Below, in pieces: positions 1-6,773 of a stretch of 8,192 nucleotides of DNA. Source of the stretch: Candidatus Desantisiibacteriota bacterium (lineage in GTDB: Bacteria; JACRDZ01); contig JACQWU010000128.1 of the NCBI GenBank assembly GCA_016209155.1, positions 1-8,192 of the forward strand, given 5' to 3'. A program made the position numbers and the translations under genes. How positions within the stretch are numbered: the first letter of the stretch is position 1; every line of letters starts with the position of its first letter. The notes under the pieces were generated by a model. The model ran no database searches. It saw only the letters and a list, made by a program, of their open reading frames with translations, and was not told the DNA's origin.

Positions 1-215
1 TTCATTTCAAATATTCCTTCTTTTGTCTTTTTCGTTTCCATTACTAAATTATCTTCTTCTTTAACTGCAAAATTATTTTTTAATATATACTCACCGGACA
101 TTACGAATTTTGGCTCTTCTGTTTTTGATGTTTTTTCTGTTCCGGCTGCATTCCCGGTTTTCATTTCAAATATTCCTTCTTTTGTTTTTTTCGTTTCCAT
201 TACTAAATTATCTTC
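1..215. repeat. Near-identical 56-bp direct repeat with 159-bp period inside probable fliK
   Basis: Positions 1-56 and 160-215 differ at a single base (27 versus 186, C/T), which is a synonymous lysine codon change. Both copies encode EDNLVMETKKTKEGIFEM. The period is 159 bp, exactly 53 codons, so the frame is kept. The left copy starts at the window edge, so the repeat may be longer or have further units outside. Confidence 0.9.
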
Positions 216-563
216 CCCGCCATTTCTGATACCGGATGATATAATAGAAGTATTCTGTAGGTTCTTTAAAGGATCAGAATATGAAGTTAGAAGCTTTAAA
301 AAAATACAATTTGGAAAATGTGAAATCAAATCATTGATTTTATCCATTTTAATTTTGTCTATTTTTAAATTTGCATCCTTATTTATGCCTGAACTTGTAA
401 TAAAATCACTTACTTCAGGCGGAAGCATAGACAATATCTCTTGTGTTTTCGCATCATCTGAAAAATTATTATTAAAAGTTATATCGTTTAAAATTACATT
501 ATTAAAATTATTTTCAGAACTGAACGAATTATTTTTGGTTATATAACTATTCAAAACATTCAT
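1..563 (-). CDS. fliK: Probable flagellar hook-length control protein FliK, N-terminal part, 3' end outside window
   Basis: The frame opens at ATG 563 behind a good AAGGAG (569-574, 5 nt spacing) and stays open to position 1, giving about 187 residues. The N-terminus is Asn/Ser-rich (NNSFSSENNFNNVILND), with no signal peptide and no transmembrane helix. The middle is polar and Lys/Glu/Thr-rich and contains an internal repeat (residues about 117-135 and 170-187). FliK is the exported ruler that sets hook length and switches export specificity. Its N-terminal half is normally low-complexity and often repetitive, while the recognisable Flg_hook C-terminal domain would lie off the window. The call therefore rests mainly on position after motE at the end of a flgB-fliJ block, where fliK is usual. 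Another flagellar low-complexity protein is the alternative. Confidence 0.6.
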   Translation of the reverse strand, partial: MNVLNSYITKNNSFSSENNFNNVILNDITFNNNFSDDAKTQEILSMLPPEVSDFITSSGINKDANLKIDKIKMDKINDLISHFPNCIFLKLLTSYSDPLKNLQNTSIISSGIRNGGEDNLVMETKKTKEGIFEMKTGNAAGTEKTSKTEEPKFVMSGEYILKNNFAVKEEDNLVMETKKTKEGIFEM

Positions 564-577
564 AAAAGCTCCTTTAT

Positions 578-605
578 CAGCCTCCAGCCTGAAGACCTTC
601 GGTCT
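578..605. repeat. GC-rich island with small hairpin and direct repeat before fliK
   Basis: In the 73-nt gap between motE and fliK an AT-rich background is interrupted by two copies of CAGCCT (578-583, 585-590) and an inverted repeat AGACC-TTC-GGTCT (593-597/601-605). The hairpin lacks a following T-tract on either strand, so it is not a classical terminator. It could be a small dispersed intergenic repeat or an RNA processing or stability element in the operon transcript. Confidence 0.4.
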
Positions 606-636
606 AAGTTATATTCTAAATTTCTTATACTTTAAA

Positions 637-1188
637 TTAATACGTATCCGCAAGTTTACTTGAAAATTTCACAGCTTCATCTTTTTGTAATGCGCCTAAA
701 ATTAAAGCGGCTTTAGCAGGTTTTATTCTGCGGAATATTTTAATCGCCAGCTTACTATCCATTTTACTTAATATTGATGCAACATTCTCTGCCGGCATTT
801 TTGCATAAAGTTTTGTGACATTATCAAGATTTTTTTCCGCTTGCTCATTTTTTTCCCTGGCGAATTTCCCTAAAACTTCCGCCTGACTTATTAATTTCTG
901 CTGTTCATCGTTCAAATCCTTAATCCTTTGCTCAATTCTCTCTATATTACTTTCCATAAAAGCTTCTCTTAACTCCAGTTCTCTTTTTTTCTGTTCTAAA
1001 TTTTTTGCAATATCCTGATAATCCTGTATATATTTAACATTAATTTGCGGAATTACTTCTTCCGCCGGTTTACCTAAAATTTTTTCCACAGTCGGGTACA
1101 ATAATTTGCCCAGAGTACCTGTTAAAGTTATAAAAAATATAAATACAAGCAGTAAAAAAGTAAAAATACTTCCAATTTTTCCAGGCAT
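637..1188 (-). CDS. motE: MotE/FlbB-like flagellar protein with MgtE N-domain-like C-terminus
   Basis: The 183-residue protein has one N-terminal transmembrane segment or uncleaved signal anchor (about residues 8-28). A charged coiled coil follows (about 55-120, many Glu/Lys/Gln), and then a C-terminal helical domain, LYAKMPAENVASILSKMDSK to the end. That domain has the MPAE-VA-ILSKMD repeat pattern seen in the magnesium-transporter MgtE N-domain and in MotE/FlbB proteins. Family members are periplasmic partners of stator or collar proteins, such as rhizobial MotE for MotC and spirochaete FlbB. The gene begins 2 nt after fliJ, with AGGAG 7 nt before the ATG inside the fliJ end. Genes of this family commonly stand between fliJ and fliK. 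The family is well supported; the exact job in this organism is inferred. Confidence 0.82.
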   Translation of the reverse strand: MPGKIGSIFTFLLLVFIFFITLTGTLGKLLYPTVEKILGKPAEEVIPQINVKYIQDYQDIAKNLEQKKRELELREAFMESNIERIEQRIKDLNDEQQKLISQAEVLGKFAREKNEQAEKNLDNVTKLYAKMPAENVASILSKMDSKLAIKIFRRIKPAKAALILGALQKDEAVKFSSKLADTY

Positions 1189-1190
1189 TG

Positions 1191-1643
1191 TTATGCTCCT
1201 GTAATTTTTCTTGAAAATTGTATCTGTGCTGTTTCATCAATTAGTTTCAGTTCTATTCTGTTTTGTTCCAGCTTATACTCATTCCATCTTTTTTCTTTAA
1301 GTCTTTCTAATTTCTTCCGGTCTTTTATTATTTTTATCAGTTGTTCCCTTATGTTATTTAATTCTTCTTTTAAACTTATTAAAATAATATTTTTAATTTT
1401 TACGTCCTCTTTCATTCCTTCAATAAATGGTTCATAAAGCTTAATAATTTCCATTTTAGGACTTTTCATTTTTTCTTCATCCAGTTCCCGCATACTTTGT
1501 ATAATTTTTTTTTCTAATTCCAGTAATCTGGATTTTTCTGTCTGATAGCATTTCTCTTTTTCAGCAACTTTAAGCATTAGATTTTCTTCTTTGAATTTAT
1601 AATTTTTCAACAAAGGTTCTAAACTGAATTCATATTTTTTCAT
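1191..1643 (-). CDS. fliJ: Flagellar export protein FliJ
   Basis: FliJ is a small antiparallel coiled-coil protein that inserts into the FliI ring like F1-gamma and contacts the FlhA gate and chaperones. The 150 residues match the usual length of about 147. The protein is highly charged (Lys/Glu) with heptad spacing throughout, begins with the typical YEFSLEPLLKNYKFKEE pattern, and ends with the conserved RKKLERLKEKRWNEYKLEQN and LKLIDETAQIQFSR helix. The start at 1643 has only a weak GAG upstream and probably depends on translational coupling to fliI, whose stop is 10 nt before it. Position after fliI supports the call, since FliJ sequences are poorly conserved. Confidence 0.88.
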   Translation of the reverse strand: MKKYEFSLEPLLKNYKFKEENLMLKVAEKEKCYQTEKSRLLELEKKIIQSMRELDEEKMKSPKMEIIKLYEPFIEGMKEDVKIKNIILISLKEELNNIREQLIKIIKDRKKLERLKEKRWNEYKLEQNRIELKLIDETAQIQFSRKITGA

Positions 1644-1653
1644 TTATTAATTC

Positions 1654-2880
1654 TCAACTTAATGATAGACGAGGTGTTTTGCTTAACTCAAATCCTCTGT
1701 TTACATTTGAAGTAACAAATATTTTTTCATCTCTAAATAAATCTATAAGCATATTTACGGATTCATTAAAATTTACACCCTGACTTATTGGCTGCCGCAG
1801 ATAATTTTTTATTTTATCTATATATTTCAAAGAATAATCAATTTTAGAATTGCTGCCGGGCACGTATGCTCCTATATTGATAAGATCTTCAGATTCCTCA
1901 TAAATTGAAAGCACTTCTTTTAATTTTGCAGCAGCACCCTGATGTTCAAAACTTGTAACATCGCCCATTACTCTGCTGACACTGCGTAATATGTCTATTG
2001 CCGGATAATGATTTTTTGATGCCATATTGCGGGATAAAACCACATGCCCGTCCAGAATGGATCTTACTGTATCCGCGATCGGATCATTCATATCGTCAGC
2101 TTCTACTAAAACAGTATATAAACCTGTTATACTTCCGACTTCGCTATGAGTACCTGCTCTTTCAAGTAATTTTGGGAGAACTGAAAAAACTGACGGAGGA
2201 TAACCTTTTGAAGTAGGAGGTTCACCTACTGCAAGTCCCACTTCACGCTGTGCCATCGCGAATCTTGTAACCGAATCCATCATAAGCAATACATCTTTTC
2301 CCATACCGCGAAAATATTCAGCGATTGTTGAGGCAACAAGAGCCGCTCTTATACGTACAAGCGGCGGTTGATCTGATGTCGCGACTACTACCACCCCCTT
2401 TCCGCAGCTAAGCAAACCATCTAATGCTTTTATACCTGTTGAAAGGGGCTTTGAAATCCTTTTTCTTGAAAGAGGATGCCCGGGTTGACGATAAACAGAC
2501 ACTTTTTGATTATCATTAATCGGTCCCTTATCGTCTATTGGAATACCAAGTCCGTCTATTACTCTGCCTATAAGTTTTTCGCCGACCCTGATATTAAACT
2601 GCATTCCAATTGAAATAACCTCACTCCCCGGAGAAATACCCCTTATATCTCCGAAAGGCATAAGCAAAATTTTATCATTCCTGAATCCAACTACTTCTGC
2701 TAAAATTTTTTGACTGGTGTTTTTAGGAACTATATGACATAATTCTCCTATAAACGCATTTGGTCCGTAAGATTCAATTATTAATCCTGTTATCTGTGTT
2801 ACTCTGCCGTTAAGTTTTATCAAATTACTATTGGTTACTTTTGTAAAATGCTGCTTTAAATCAATCAAATGTCCTTTCAT
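1654..2880 (-). CDS. fliI: Flagellar export ATPase FliI lacking the P-loop segment
   Basis: FliI is the F1-beta-like ATPase of the flagellar type III export machine. The 408-residue frame starts at ATG 2880 (AAGGA 6 nt upstream) and is clearly FliI on both sides. Residues 1-162 hold the N-terminal beta domain and PLSTGIKALDGLLSCGKG. Residues 163-408 hold VVVVATSDQPPLVR, Walker B LLMMDSVTR (D202), the signature GLAVGEPPTSKGYPPSVF, the arginine-finger motif SVSRVM (R303), and INIGAYVPGSN. Between G162 and V163 (joint at 2394/2395) normal FliI has about 57 more residues: the Walker A GSGVGKS loop and the GERGRE stretch with the catalytic glutamate. All of this is missing in frame. The protein should neither bind nor hydrolyse ATP in the usual way. 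It could be a scaffold for FliJ and substrates, a decaying gene, or an assembly or cloning artefact. Neighbours fliH-like, fliJ and spacing are otherwise standard. Confidence 0.95.
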   Translation of the reverse strand: MKGHLIDLKQHFTKVTNSNLIKLNGRVTQITGLIIESYGPNAFIGELCHIVPKNTSQKILAEVVGFRNDKILLMPFGDIRGISPGSEVISIGMQFNIRVGEKLIGRVIDGLGIPIDDKGPINDNQKVSVYRQPGHPLSRKRISKPLSTGIKALDGLLSCGKGVVVVATSDQPPLVRIRAALVASTIAEYFRGMGKDVLLMMDSVTRFAMAQREVGLAVGEPPTSKGYPPSVFSVLPKLLERAGTHSEVGSITGLYTVLVEADDMNDPIADTVRSILDGHVVLSRNMASKNHYPAIDILRSVSRVMGDVTSFEHQGAAAKLKEVLSIYEESEDLINIGAYVPGSNSKIDYSLKYIDKIKNYLRQPISQGVNFNESVNMLIDLFRDEKIFVTSNVNRGFELSKTPRLSLS

Positions 2881-2892
2881 ATGATGTCCTTT

Positions 2893-3324
2893 CTATGTAA
2901 GCCCCAATACGGATCTTAGTTCATCGATCTGATTTTCTATCCGTGCATCTATTATTTCTGTTTTGGATTCTATTATAAAATCTCCAGTTTTTAATTCCGG
3001 CTTTTTTTCAAAAAAGAGATTTTTTATTTCCCCGATATCTTTAAGATAAAACTCTCTATTATTCTCCAAAAATTCATAATCCTCTGAAGACACTTTAACT
3101 AAAATTTCTGTTTTATCCTTAACTTTCTCAAGTAAAAGGTGCAAAATATTGCTTAATTTATCCTTATTTACCGTCAATTCCTGCTTAATAATTTTTTTTG
3201 CTATCTGAATAATCATTTCCAGAATCTGCGGCTCCATTTCGTTTAAAATTTTTTCCTGACTATTTTGCGACTGTTTCGCACTTTTTATTTGGCGTCGGTT
3301 TAGTGGTTTACGGAGGTTATTCAT
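2893..3324 (-). other. fliH: FliH-like C-terminal domain, possibly also made from an internal start
   Basis: This is the part of the fused frame from Met336 to the stop, 143 residues. It carries the FliH/HrpE/YscL C-terminal domain that binds the FliI N-terminus. An AGAGGAG motif (3328-3334) stands 3 nt before this ATG, so ribosomes could start here and make a separate short FliH besides the fusion. Usual FliH proteins have about 200-250 residues. The N-terminal third and most of the coiled coil that gives dimers are not present. Only residues 336-360, a basic polar linker (RKPLNRRQIKSAKQSQ), precede the domain. Whether the internal start is used cannot be told from sequence. Confidence 0.6.
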
Positions 3325-4329
3325 TTTCTCCTCTCTTCCCTGTCCCGGAATAATTATTTCCTCAGCCTCTTCCAGTTTGCGAACTATGCCGACTATCTTC
3401 TGCTGAGCATTATCAACATCTCTCATACGAACAGGTCCCATAAAGCTCATATCTTCTTTTATTAAAGTGGAAGCTCTCTCTGACATACATTTAAAAAATT
3501 TCTCTTTAATCTGCGCGCTTGCTCCTTTAAGCGCCATACTCAAATCCTTAGTATCAATTTCTTTCAGTATGCGTTGTATTCCTCTGTCATCAATAAGTAT
3601 CAAATCCTCGAAAATGAACATTAATTTTTTAATATTTGTTGCCAATTCCGGTTTTTTCTCTTCCATTTCAGTTAATATCCTCTTCTCTGTATTGCGGTCT
3701 ACTTTATTTAAAATTTCAGCAATTGATTTAAGCCCTCCTAAAGTAGATTTCCCCTGGGAAGATAATGTTGAAACTTTTTCTTTTAATTGATTTTCTATCT
3801 GTGAAATTATCTCGGGAGAAGTTTTAGTTAAAAGAGAAATACGCATTGCTATATCGGACTGCTGATTATATGGTAATATATTTAGTATTGAAGCTGCTGT
3901 ATCAGGATCCAAACTTCCAAGAATAAGGCTTATTGTCTGAGGATGTTCGTTCTGAATAAGTGATACAAGGATTTCAGGGTCAACATACTTTAAAAAATTA
4001 AACGGCTGACGGCGCGATCCTTCCTGCACGCGGTTAATTATAGCGACAGATTTATTTGAGCCAAGAGCTCTTTCCAGCATTTTGGAGGCAAATTCCGCTC
4101 CGCCTTGTGTCATATATTGTCTGGCCATATACATTTGATGAAATTCCGCTAAAACAATATCTCTGATTTTTGGAGGAATATTATCAAGATAAGAAATCTC
4201 TGATGTTATTTCCTCTATTTCCGGTTCGGAAAGATTTTTTAATATTCCGGAAGAAATTTCGGGACCTAAAAAAGCAAGTAGAACAGATGCTTTTTGCGTT
4301 CCTGTAAGAGTTTCAATGTTTAAGTCCAT
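2893..4329 (-). CDS. fliG: Fused flagellar motor switch FliG + FliH C-terminal domain
   Basis: The open frame has 478 residues, while FliG alone usually has 330-345. Residues 1-335 are a complete FliG: N-terminal FliF-binding domain (TGTQKASVLLAFLGPE), middle domain with the EHPQ motif at 128-131, and C-terminal torque domain with EDLILIDDRGIQRILKEID (conserved R249 and D259) and GPVRMRDVDNAQQKIV. Canonical FliG ends at about GQGREE. The frame then continues without a stop into 143 residues. About 360-478 of these match the C-terminal domain of FliH, the negative regulator and partner of the FliI ATPase: ILEMIIQIAKKIIKQEL, ILVKVSSEDYEFL, and GDFIIESKTEIIDARIENQI followed by DELRSVL. FliH sits exactly where fliH normally is, between fliG and fliI, but its Trp-containing FliN-binding N-terminus and long coiled coil are absent. 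GGAG lies 8 nt before the FliG ATG. A true fusion or a sequencing indel are both possible. Confidence 0.9.
   Translation of the reverse strand: MDLNIETLTGTQKASVLLAFLGPEISSGILKNLSEPEIEEITSEISYLDNIPPKIRDIVLAEFHQMYMARQYMTQGGAEFASKMLERALGSNKSVAIINRVQEGSRRQPFNFLKYVDPEILVSLIQNEHPQTISLILGSLDPDTAASILNILPYNQQSDIAMRISLLTKTSPEIISQIENQLKEKVSTLSSQGKSTLGGLKSIAEILNKVDRNTEKRILTEMEEKKPELATNIKKLMFIFEDLILIDDRGIQRILKEIDTKDLSMALKGASAQIKEKFFKCMSERASTLIKEDMSFMGPVRMRDVDNAQQKIVGIVRKLEEAEEIIIPGQGREEKMNNLRKPLNRRQIKSAKQSQNSQEKILNEMEPQILEMIIQIAKKIIKQELTVNKDKLSNILHLLLEKVKDKTEILVKVSSEDYEFLENNREFYLKDIGEIKNLFFEKKPELKTGDFIIESKTEIIDARIENQIDELRSVLGLT
3328..3334 (-). promoter_or_regulatory. Shine-Dalgarno-like motif inside the fliG-fliH fusion joint
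   Basis: AGAGGAG on the minus strand is followed by AAA and an in-frame ATG (3322-3324). The spacing of 3 nt is shorter than the 5-8 nt seen at most other genes here, although an alternative GAGG pairing gives 5 nt. It looks like the relic, or the working copy, of a separate fliH translation start. Confidence 0.55.
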
Positions 4330-4366
4330 GTTGTTTACTCCGTTTAACAGTCATGAAATACACTCA

Positions 4367-5959
4367 TCATCTTGCTCTATTTCTTGGTTTACTTTCTGCC
4401 AGCCATCCTGCGACTAATTTGGAAGCAGAGTCAGGGCTTCTCTTGGCAAAATCACTTATCGTATTCATAAGTTCATCGGTATTCTGCATATTCTGCATGT
4501 CTTTTTGTGATATAAGACCTACCCCACGTTCGCCGGATGCCGCCAGACTATTTTGTTCAAGATTATCAGGCAGATACATATCCATATTTTTCACATTTTT
4601 TGAAAAGGAACGAAAAATGAAAAAAAGAAAAACTATTCCAAGTATTGCAATCCCGGCATTTTTAGCCTGAGACATCCAGAAAAACTTTTTTTCTTCTTTA
4701 TCAATAATATTTTCCTGCTCCTTCATATAACTATTATCAAAAGCCATATTCACAACTTCAATTTCATCCCCTCTTGATACATCATAACCAACTGCTTTCA
4801 TGATTATTTTTCTGATTTCTTCCATTTCCTCAGGAGTGCGGGAAACATATTTTGCGGATTCTTCGGATTCTTTACCCTTAACATATTCGGTTTTTCCATC
4901 AATAAAAGCCGCCACATAAAGACGTTTAATCTTTCCCGCATTTTCAACTTTATGTTCAACGGTTTTATTTATCTCATAATTTAAAACTTCATTCTTTTTA
5001 AAACCCGGGACAGCTTCTTTATTTTTTTCATCAGCATTCGCGCTGCCGGTTTGTTTTACCCCTTCGCTTTCCGTTGTTCTCTGTTCACTGCGGATCACAG
5101 GATTTTCCCCGTCAAACTGCTCGCTGGTTCTTTCAACTTTGTCAAAATCAATATCAGCAGTGACTCTGACAACCGATTTACTTGGACCAAGGACTTCCTC
5201 CAGCATACTTTGAATACTGTTTTTTAATTTTATTTCAACCAGACGCTGGTACTCCAGATGATTTTGCCCGAGACTAAAAATATCATCTTTACTCCTGGGA
5301 CGTGACAAAACTCTGCCGTCTGTTGTTACGATAGTAATGTTTTCGGGTTCGAGTCCCTCAACACTTGATGCCACAAGATGTACAATCCCCTGTATCTGTG
5401 TTGATGACACCTCTTTGCCGTGTTTCAGTTTTAAAATTACAGAAGATGTGGAAGGTTTTTCTTTTTCAGTAAAAACCGAATCATGCGGCAGAACAATATG
5501 CACTCTGGCGCTTAAAACTTCTTCCATTTGTTCTATTGTCCTTGACAATTCTCCCTGAAGTGCTCTTTGATAATTTATTTTCTGCGCAAAATCAGTCATG
5601 CCCAGCCCATTCTTATCAAAAATCTCAAAACCAACACCCCCGTGTGTCGGCAATCCCTGCCGGGCAAGATCAAGTCTGTTTTCATAGACCTTATCCTGAG
5701 GCACTAATATTTGCGAACCGCCGCCGGCAATTTTGTAAGGTATTTTTCTATTCTTCAACTGCTCTACTATTGCGCTTGCATCTTCTGCCGGTAAACCTGA
5801 AAATAAAATTTCATATTCAGATTGTTTTGCCCAAAATATTAGAATAAAAAAAATCACGGAAACAAAAATAATTATAAAAGTACTAGCGGCTTTCAGTCCA
5901 AGCGTCATGCTTTCCCAGATAGCTTTAAACCCGTTTAAAAAATTCATATTATTTGTCAT
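4367..5959 (-). CDS. fliF: Flagellar MS-ring protein FliF
   Basis: FliF forms the MS ring in the inner membrane, the platform for the rod, C ring and export gate. The protein has 530 residues, a normal length. A first transmembrane helix lies at about 25-44, followed by the periplasmic YscJ/FliF ring-building domain with GVGFEIFDKNGLGMTDFAQK and NYQRALQGELSRTIEQMEEV, then SARVHIVLP. A polar Glu/Lys-rich stretch sits in the middle. A second transmembrane helix lies at about 434-452 (IAILGIVFLFFIF), and a 78-residue cytoplasmic tail ends with ISDFAKRSPDSASKLVAGWL, the FliG-binding helices. The start at 5959 has a weak GGGAAAG ribosome binding site 5 nt upstream; an ATG four codons later has none. 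The FliG-docking tail is intact, so the unusual FliG downstream should still assemble on the MS ring. Confidence 0.97.
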   Translation of the reverse strand: MTNNMNFLNGFKAIWESMTLGLKAASTFIIIFVSVIFFILIFWAKQSEYEILFSGLPAEDASAIVEQLKNRKIPYKIAGGGSQILVPQDKVYENRLDLARQGLPTHGGVGFEIFDKNGLGMTDFAQKINYQRALQGELSRTIEQMEEVLSARVHIVLPHDSVFTEKEKPSTSSVILKLKHGKEVSSTQIQGIVHLVASSVEGLEPENITIVTTDGRVLSRPRSKDDIFSLGQNHLEYQRLVEIKLKNSIQSMLEEVLGPSKSVVRVTADIDFDKVERTSEQFDGENPVIRSEQRTTESEGVKQTGSANADEKNKEAVPGFKKNEVLNYEINKTVEHKVENAGKIKRLYVAAFIDGKTEYVKGKESEESAKYVSRTPEEMEEIRKIIMKAVGYDVSRGDEIEVVNMAFDNSYMKEQENIIDKEEKKFFWMSQAKNAGIAILGIVFLFFIFRSFSKNVKNMDMYLPDNLEQNSLAASGERGVGLISQKDMQNMQNTDELMNTISDFAKRSPDSASKLVAGWLAESKPRNRAR

Positions 5960-5989
5960 GTTTTCTTTCCCGATGAAATAATTGATAAG

Positions 5990-6295
5990 TTATAATTGCA
6001 TTCTCATTATTTCCTGATAACTTTGCAGTAAAGTATTTCTGATATTAACCATTAGTTGAAAAGAAATTTTTGCTTTTTCGAGAGCTATAACTGCGTCTGA
6101 TATCTCCGCCCCTTCACCAAAAACCAGACTTTCAATAGCTTTATCCGCATCTTTCTGAGATTGATTTATCTCCTCTAAAAAATTAGTCATGGTTTTTTTA
6201 AAATCACCGCTACTATTCTTCTCAATTTGATCAATTTTAGGTTTAATTTCAGCCGGTATAATATTTTTTATAGAATTTAAAGATATTGGGTCCAT
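5990..6295 (-). CDS. fliE: Flagellar hook-basal body adapter FliE
   Basis: FliE joins the rod to the MS ring and is the first axial protein exported. At 101 residues it matches the usual 100-110. The C-terminal signature is clear: alternating hydrophobics in ALEKAKISFQLMVNIRNTLL followed by QSYQEIMRMQL, the conserved RNKL-x-AYQEIMRMQ pattern. The N-terminal half is polar and weakly conserved, as is usual. GGAGG at 6302-6306 lies 6 nt before the ATG. The flgB-flgC-fliE-fliF order is the common one. Confidence 0.95.
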   Translation of the reverse strand: MDPISLNSIKNIIPAEIKPKIDQIEKNSSGDFKKTMTNFLEEINQSQKDADKAIESLVFGEGAEISDAVIALEKAKISFQLMVNIRNTLLQSYQEIMRMQL

Positions 6296-6310
6296 AACGT
6301 TCCTCCGGAA

Positions 6311-6733
6311 TTACTTCCCTATTTCCAGTGTTTTTATTATCATTTCTTTTGCTGAACTTATCGCAGTAACATTGGCTTCATAAGCTCTTGATGCAGACAG
6401 CATTTCCGCCATTTCCATAATAATATTGATATTTGGCATTTCAACAAAACCATCTTTATTGGCATAAGGATGTGAAGGGTTATAAACCATTTTTGTACTA
6501 TCTTTGCTTTTTACAATATCAACAACCTCCACACCTTGAGGTCTGTACATGGCATCCTTAAAAATACCGGAAAAATCTTTAGGTGCCAATACAACCTCTT
6601 TTCTTACAGAAGGTTCCTTCCCATTTTCCTGTGCGGCATCAATTTTTGAAATATTTTCTGAAATTACATTCATACGCATTCTTTGAGCCACAAGTCCTGA
6701 TGCGCTGATATCAATCGCACTAAAGAAATTCAT
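6311..6733 (-). CDS. flgC: Flagellar proximal rod protein FlgC
   Basis: FlgC is the second proximal rod subunit and stacks with FlgB and FlgF in the periplasmic drive shaft. The protein has 140 residues, within the normal 134-150. The N-terminus MNFFSAIDISASGLVAQRMR followed by MNVISENISKI is the canonical FlgC start. The second half carries the diagnostic VYNPSHPYANKDGFVEMPNI (about residues 91-110) and the C-terminal axial helix with MLSASRAYEANVTAISSAK. No key segment is missing. It is separated from fliE by 15 nt, and the fliE ribosome binding site lies in that gap. Confidence 0.96.
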   Translation of the reverse strand: MNFFSAIDISASGLVAQRMRMNVISENISKIDAAQENGKEPSVRKEVVLAPKDFSGIFKDAMYRPQGVEVVDIVKSKDSTKMVYNPSHPYANKDGFVEMPNINIIMEMAEMLSASRAYEANVTAISSAKEMIIKTLEIGK

Positions 6734-6737
6734 AACT

Positions 6738-6744
6738 ACCTCCT
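6738..6744 (-). promoter_or_regulatory. Strong ribosome binding site that fixes the flgC start
   Basis: AGGAGGT is a full anti-Shine-Dalgarno match, and AGGAGG stands 5 nt before the ATG at 6733. This excludes the in-frame upstream ATG at 6766, which would add eleven residues without family resemblance. Confidence 0.87.
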
Positions 6745-6750
6745 TATTAT

Positions 6751-6769
6751 AAATTTCAAATTTCAAATT
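6751..6769. repeat. Short AT-rich tandem heptamer in the flgB-flgC spacer
   Basis: AAATTTC is repeated about 2.7 times in the 40-nt gap between flgB and flgC. It lies just upstream of the flgC ribosome binding site. A similar but degenerate AT-rich stretch precedes flgB. It may only be low-complexity spacer that keeps the start region unstructured. Confidence 0.4.
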
Positions 6770-6773
6770 ATTA

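Noticed and set aside
334-546. Plus-strand open frame opposite the probable fliK
   Set aside because: It has no ribosome binding site or family resemblance, and it is the antisense shadow of a minus-strand frame with a good Shine-Dalgarno that is open from 563 to the window edge.
571-582. GCTGATAA on the minus strand, similar to a sigma-28 -10 element, before fliK
   Set aside because: No TAAA-like -35 stands at the proper distance and the implied start would fall within the ribosome binding site.
593-605. Hairpin AGACC-TTC-GGTCT as an intrinsic terminator after motE
   Set aside because: The stem is only 5 bp and no T-run follows on either strand; fliK has a normal start just downstream and probably belongs to the same transcript.
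1654-2880. Frameshift in fliI as explanation of the missing P-loop
   Set aside because: The frame is continuous and the segment is absent from the DNA itself, since the flanking codons are directly adjacent at 2394/2395. It is not merely encoded in another frame.
6734-6766. Eleven-residue N-terminal extension of FlgC from the ATG at 6766
   Set aside because: A full AGGAGGT lies inside it and MNFFSAIDISASGL at 6733 is the canonical FlgC start.
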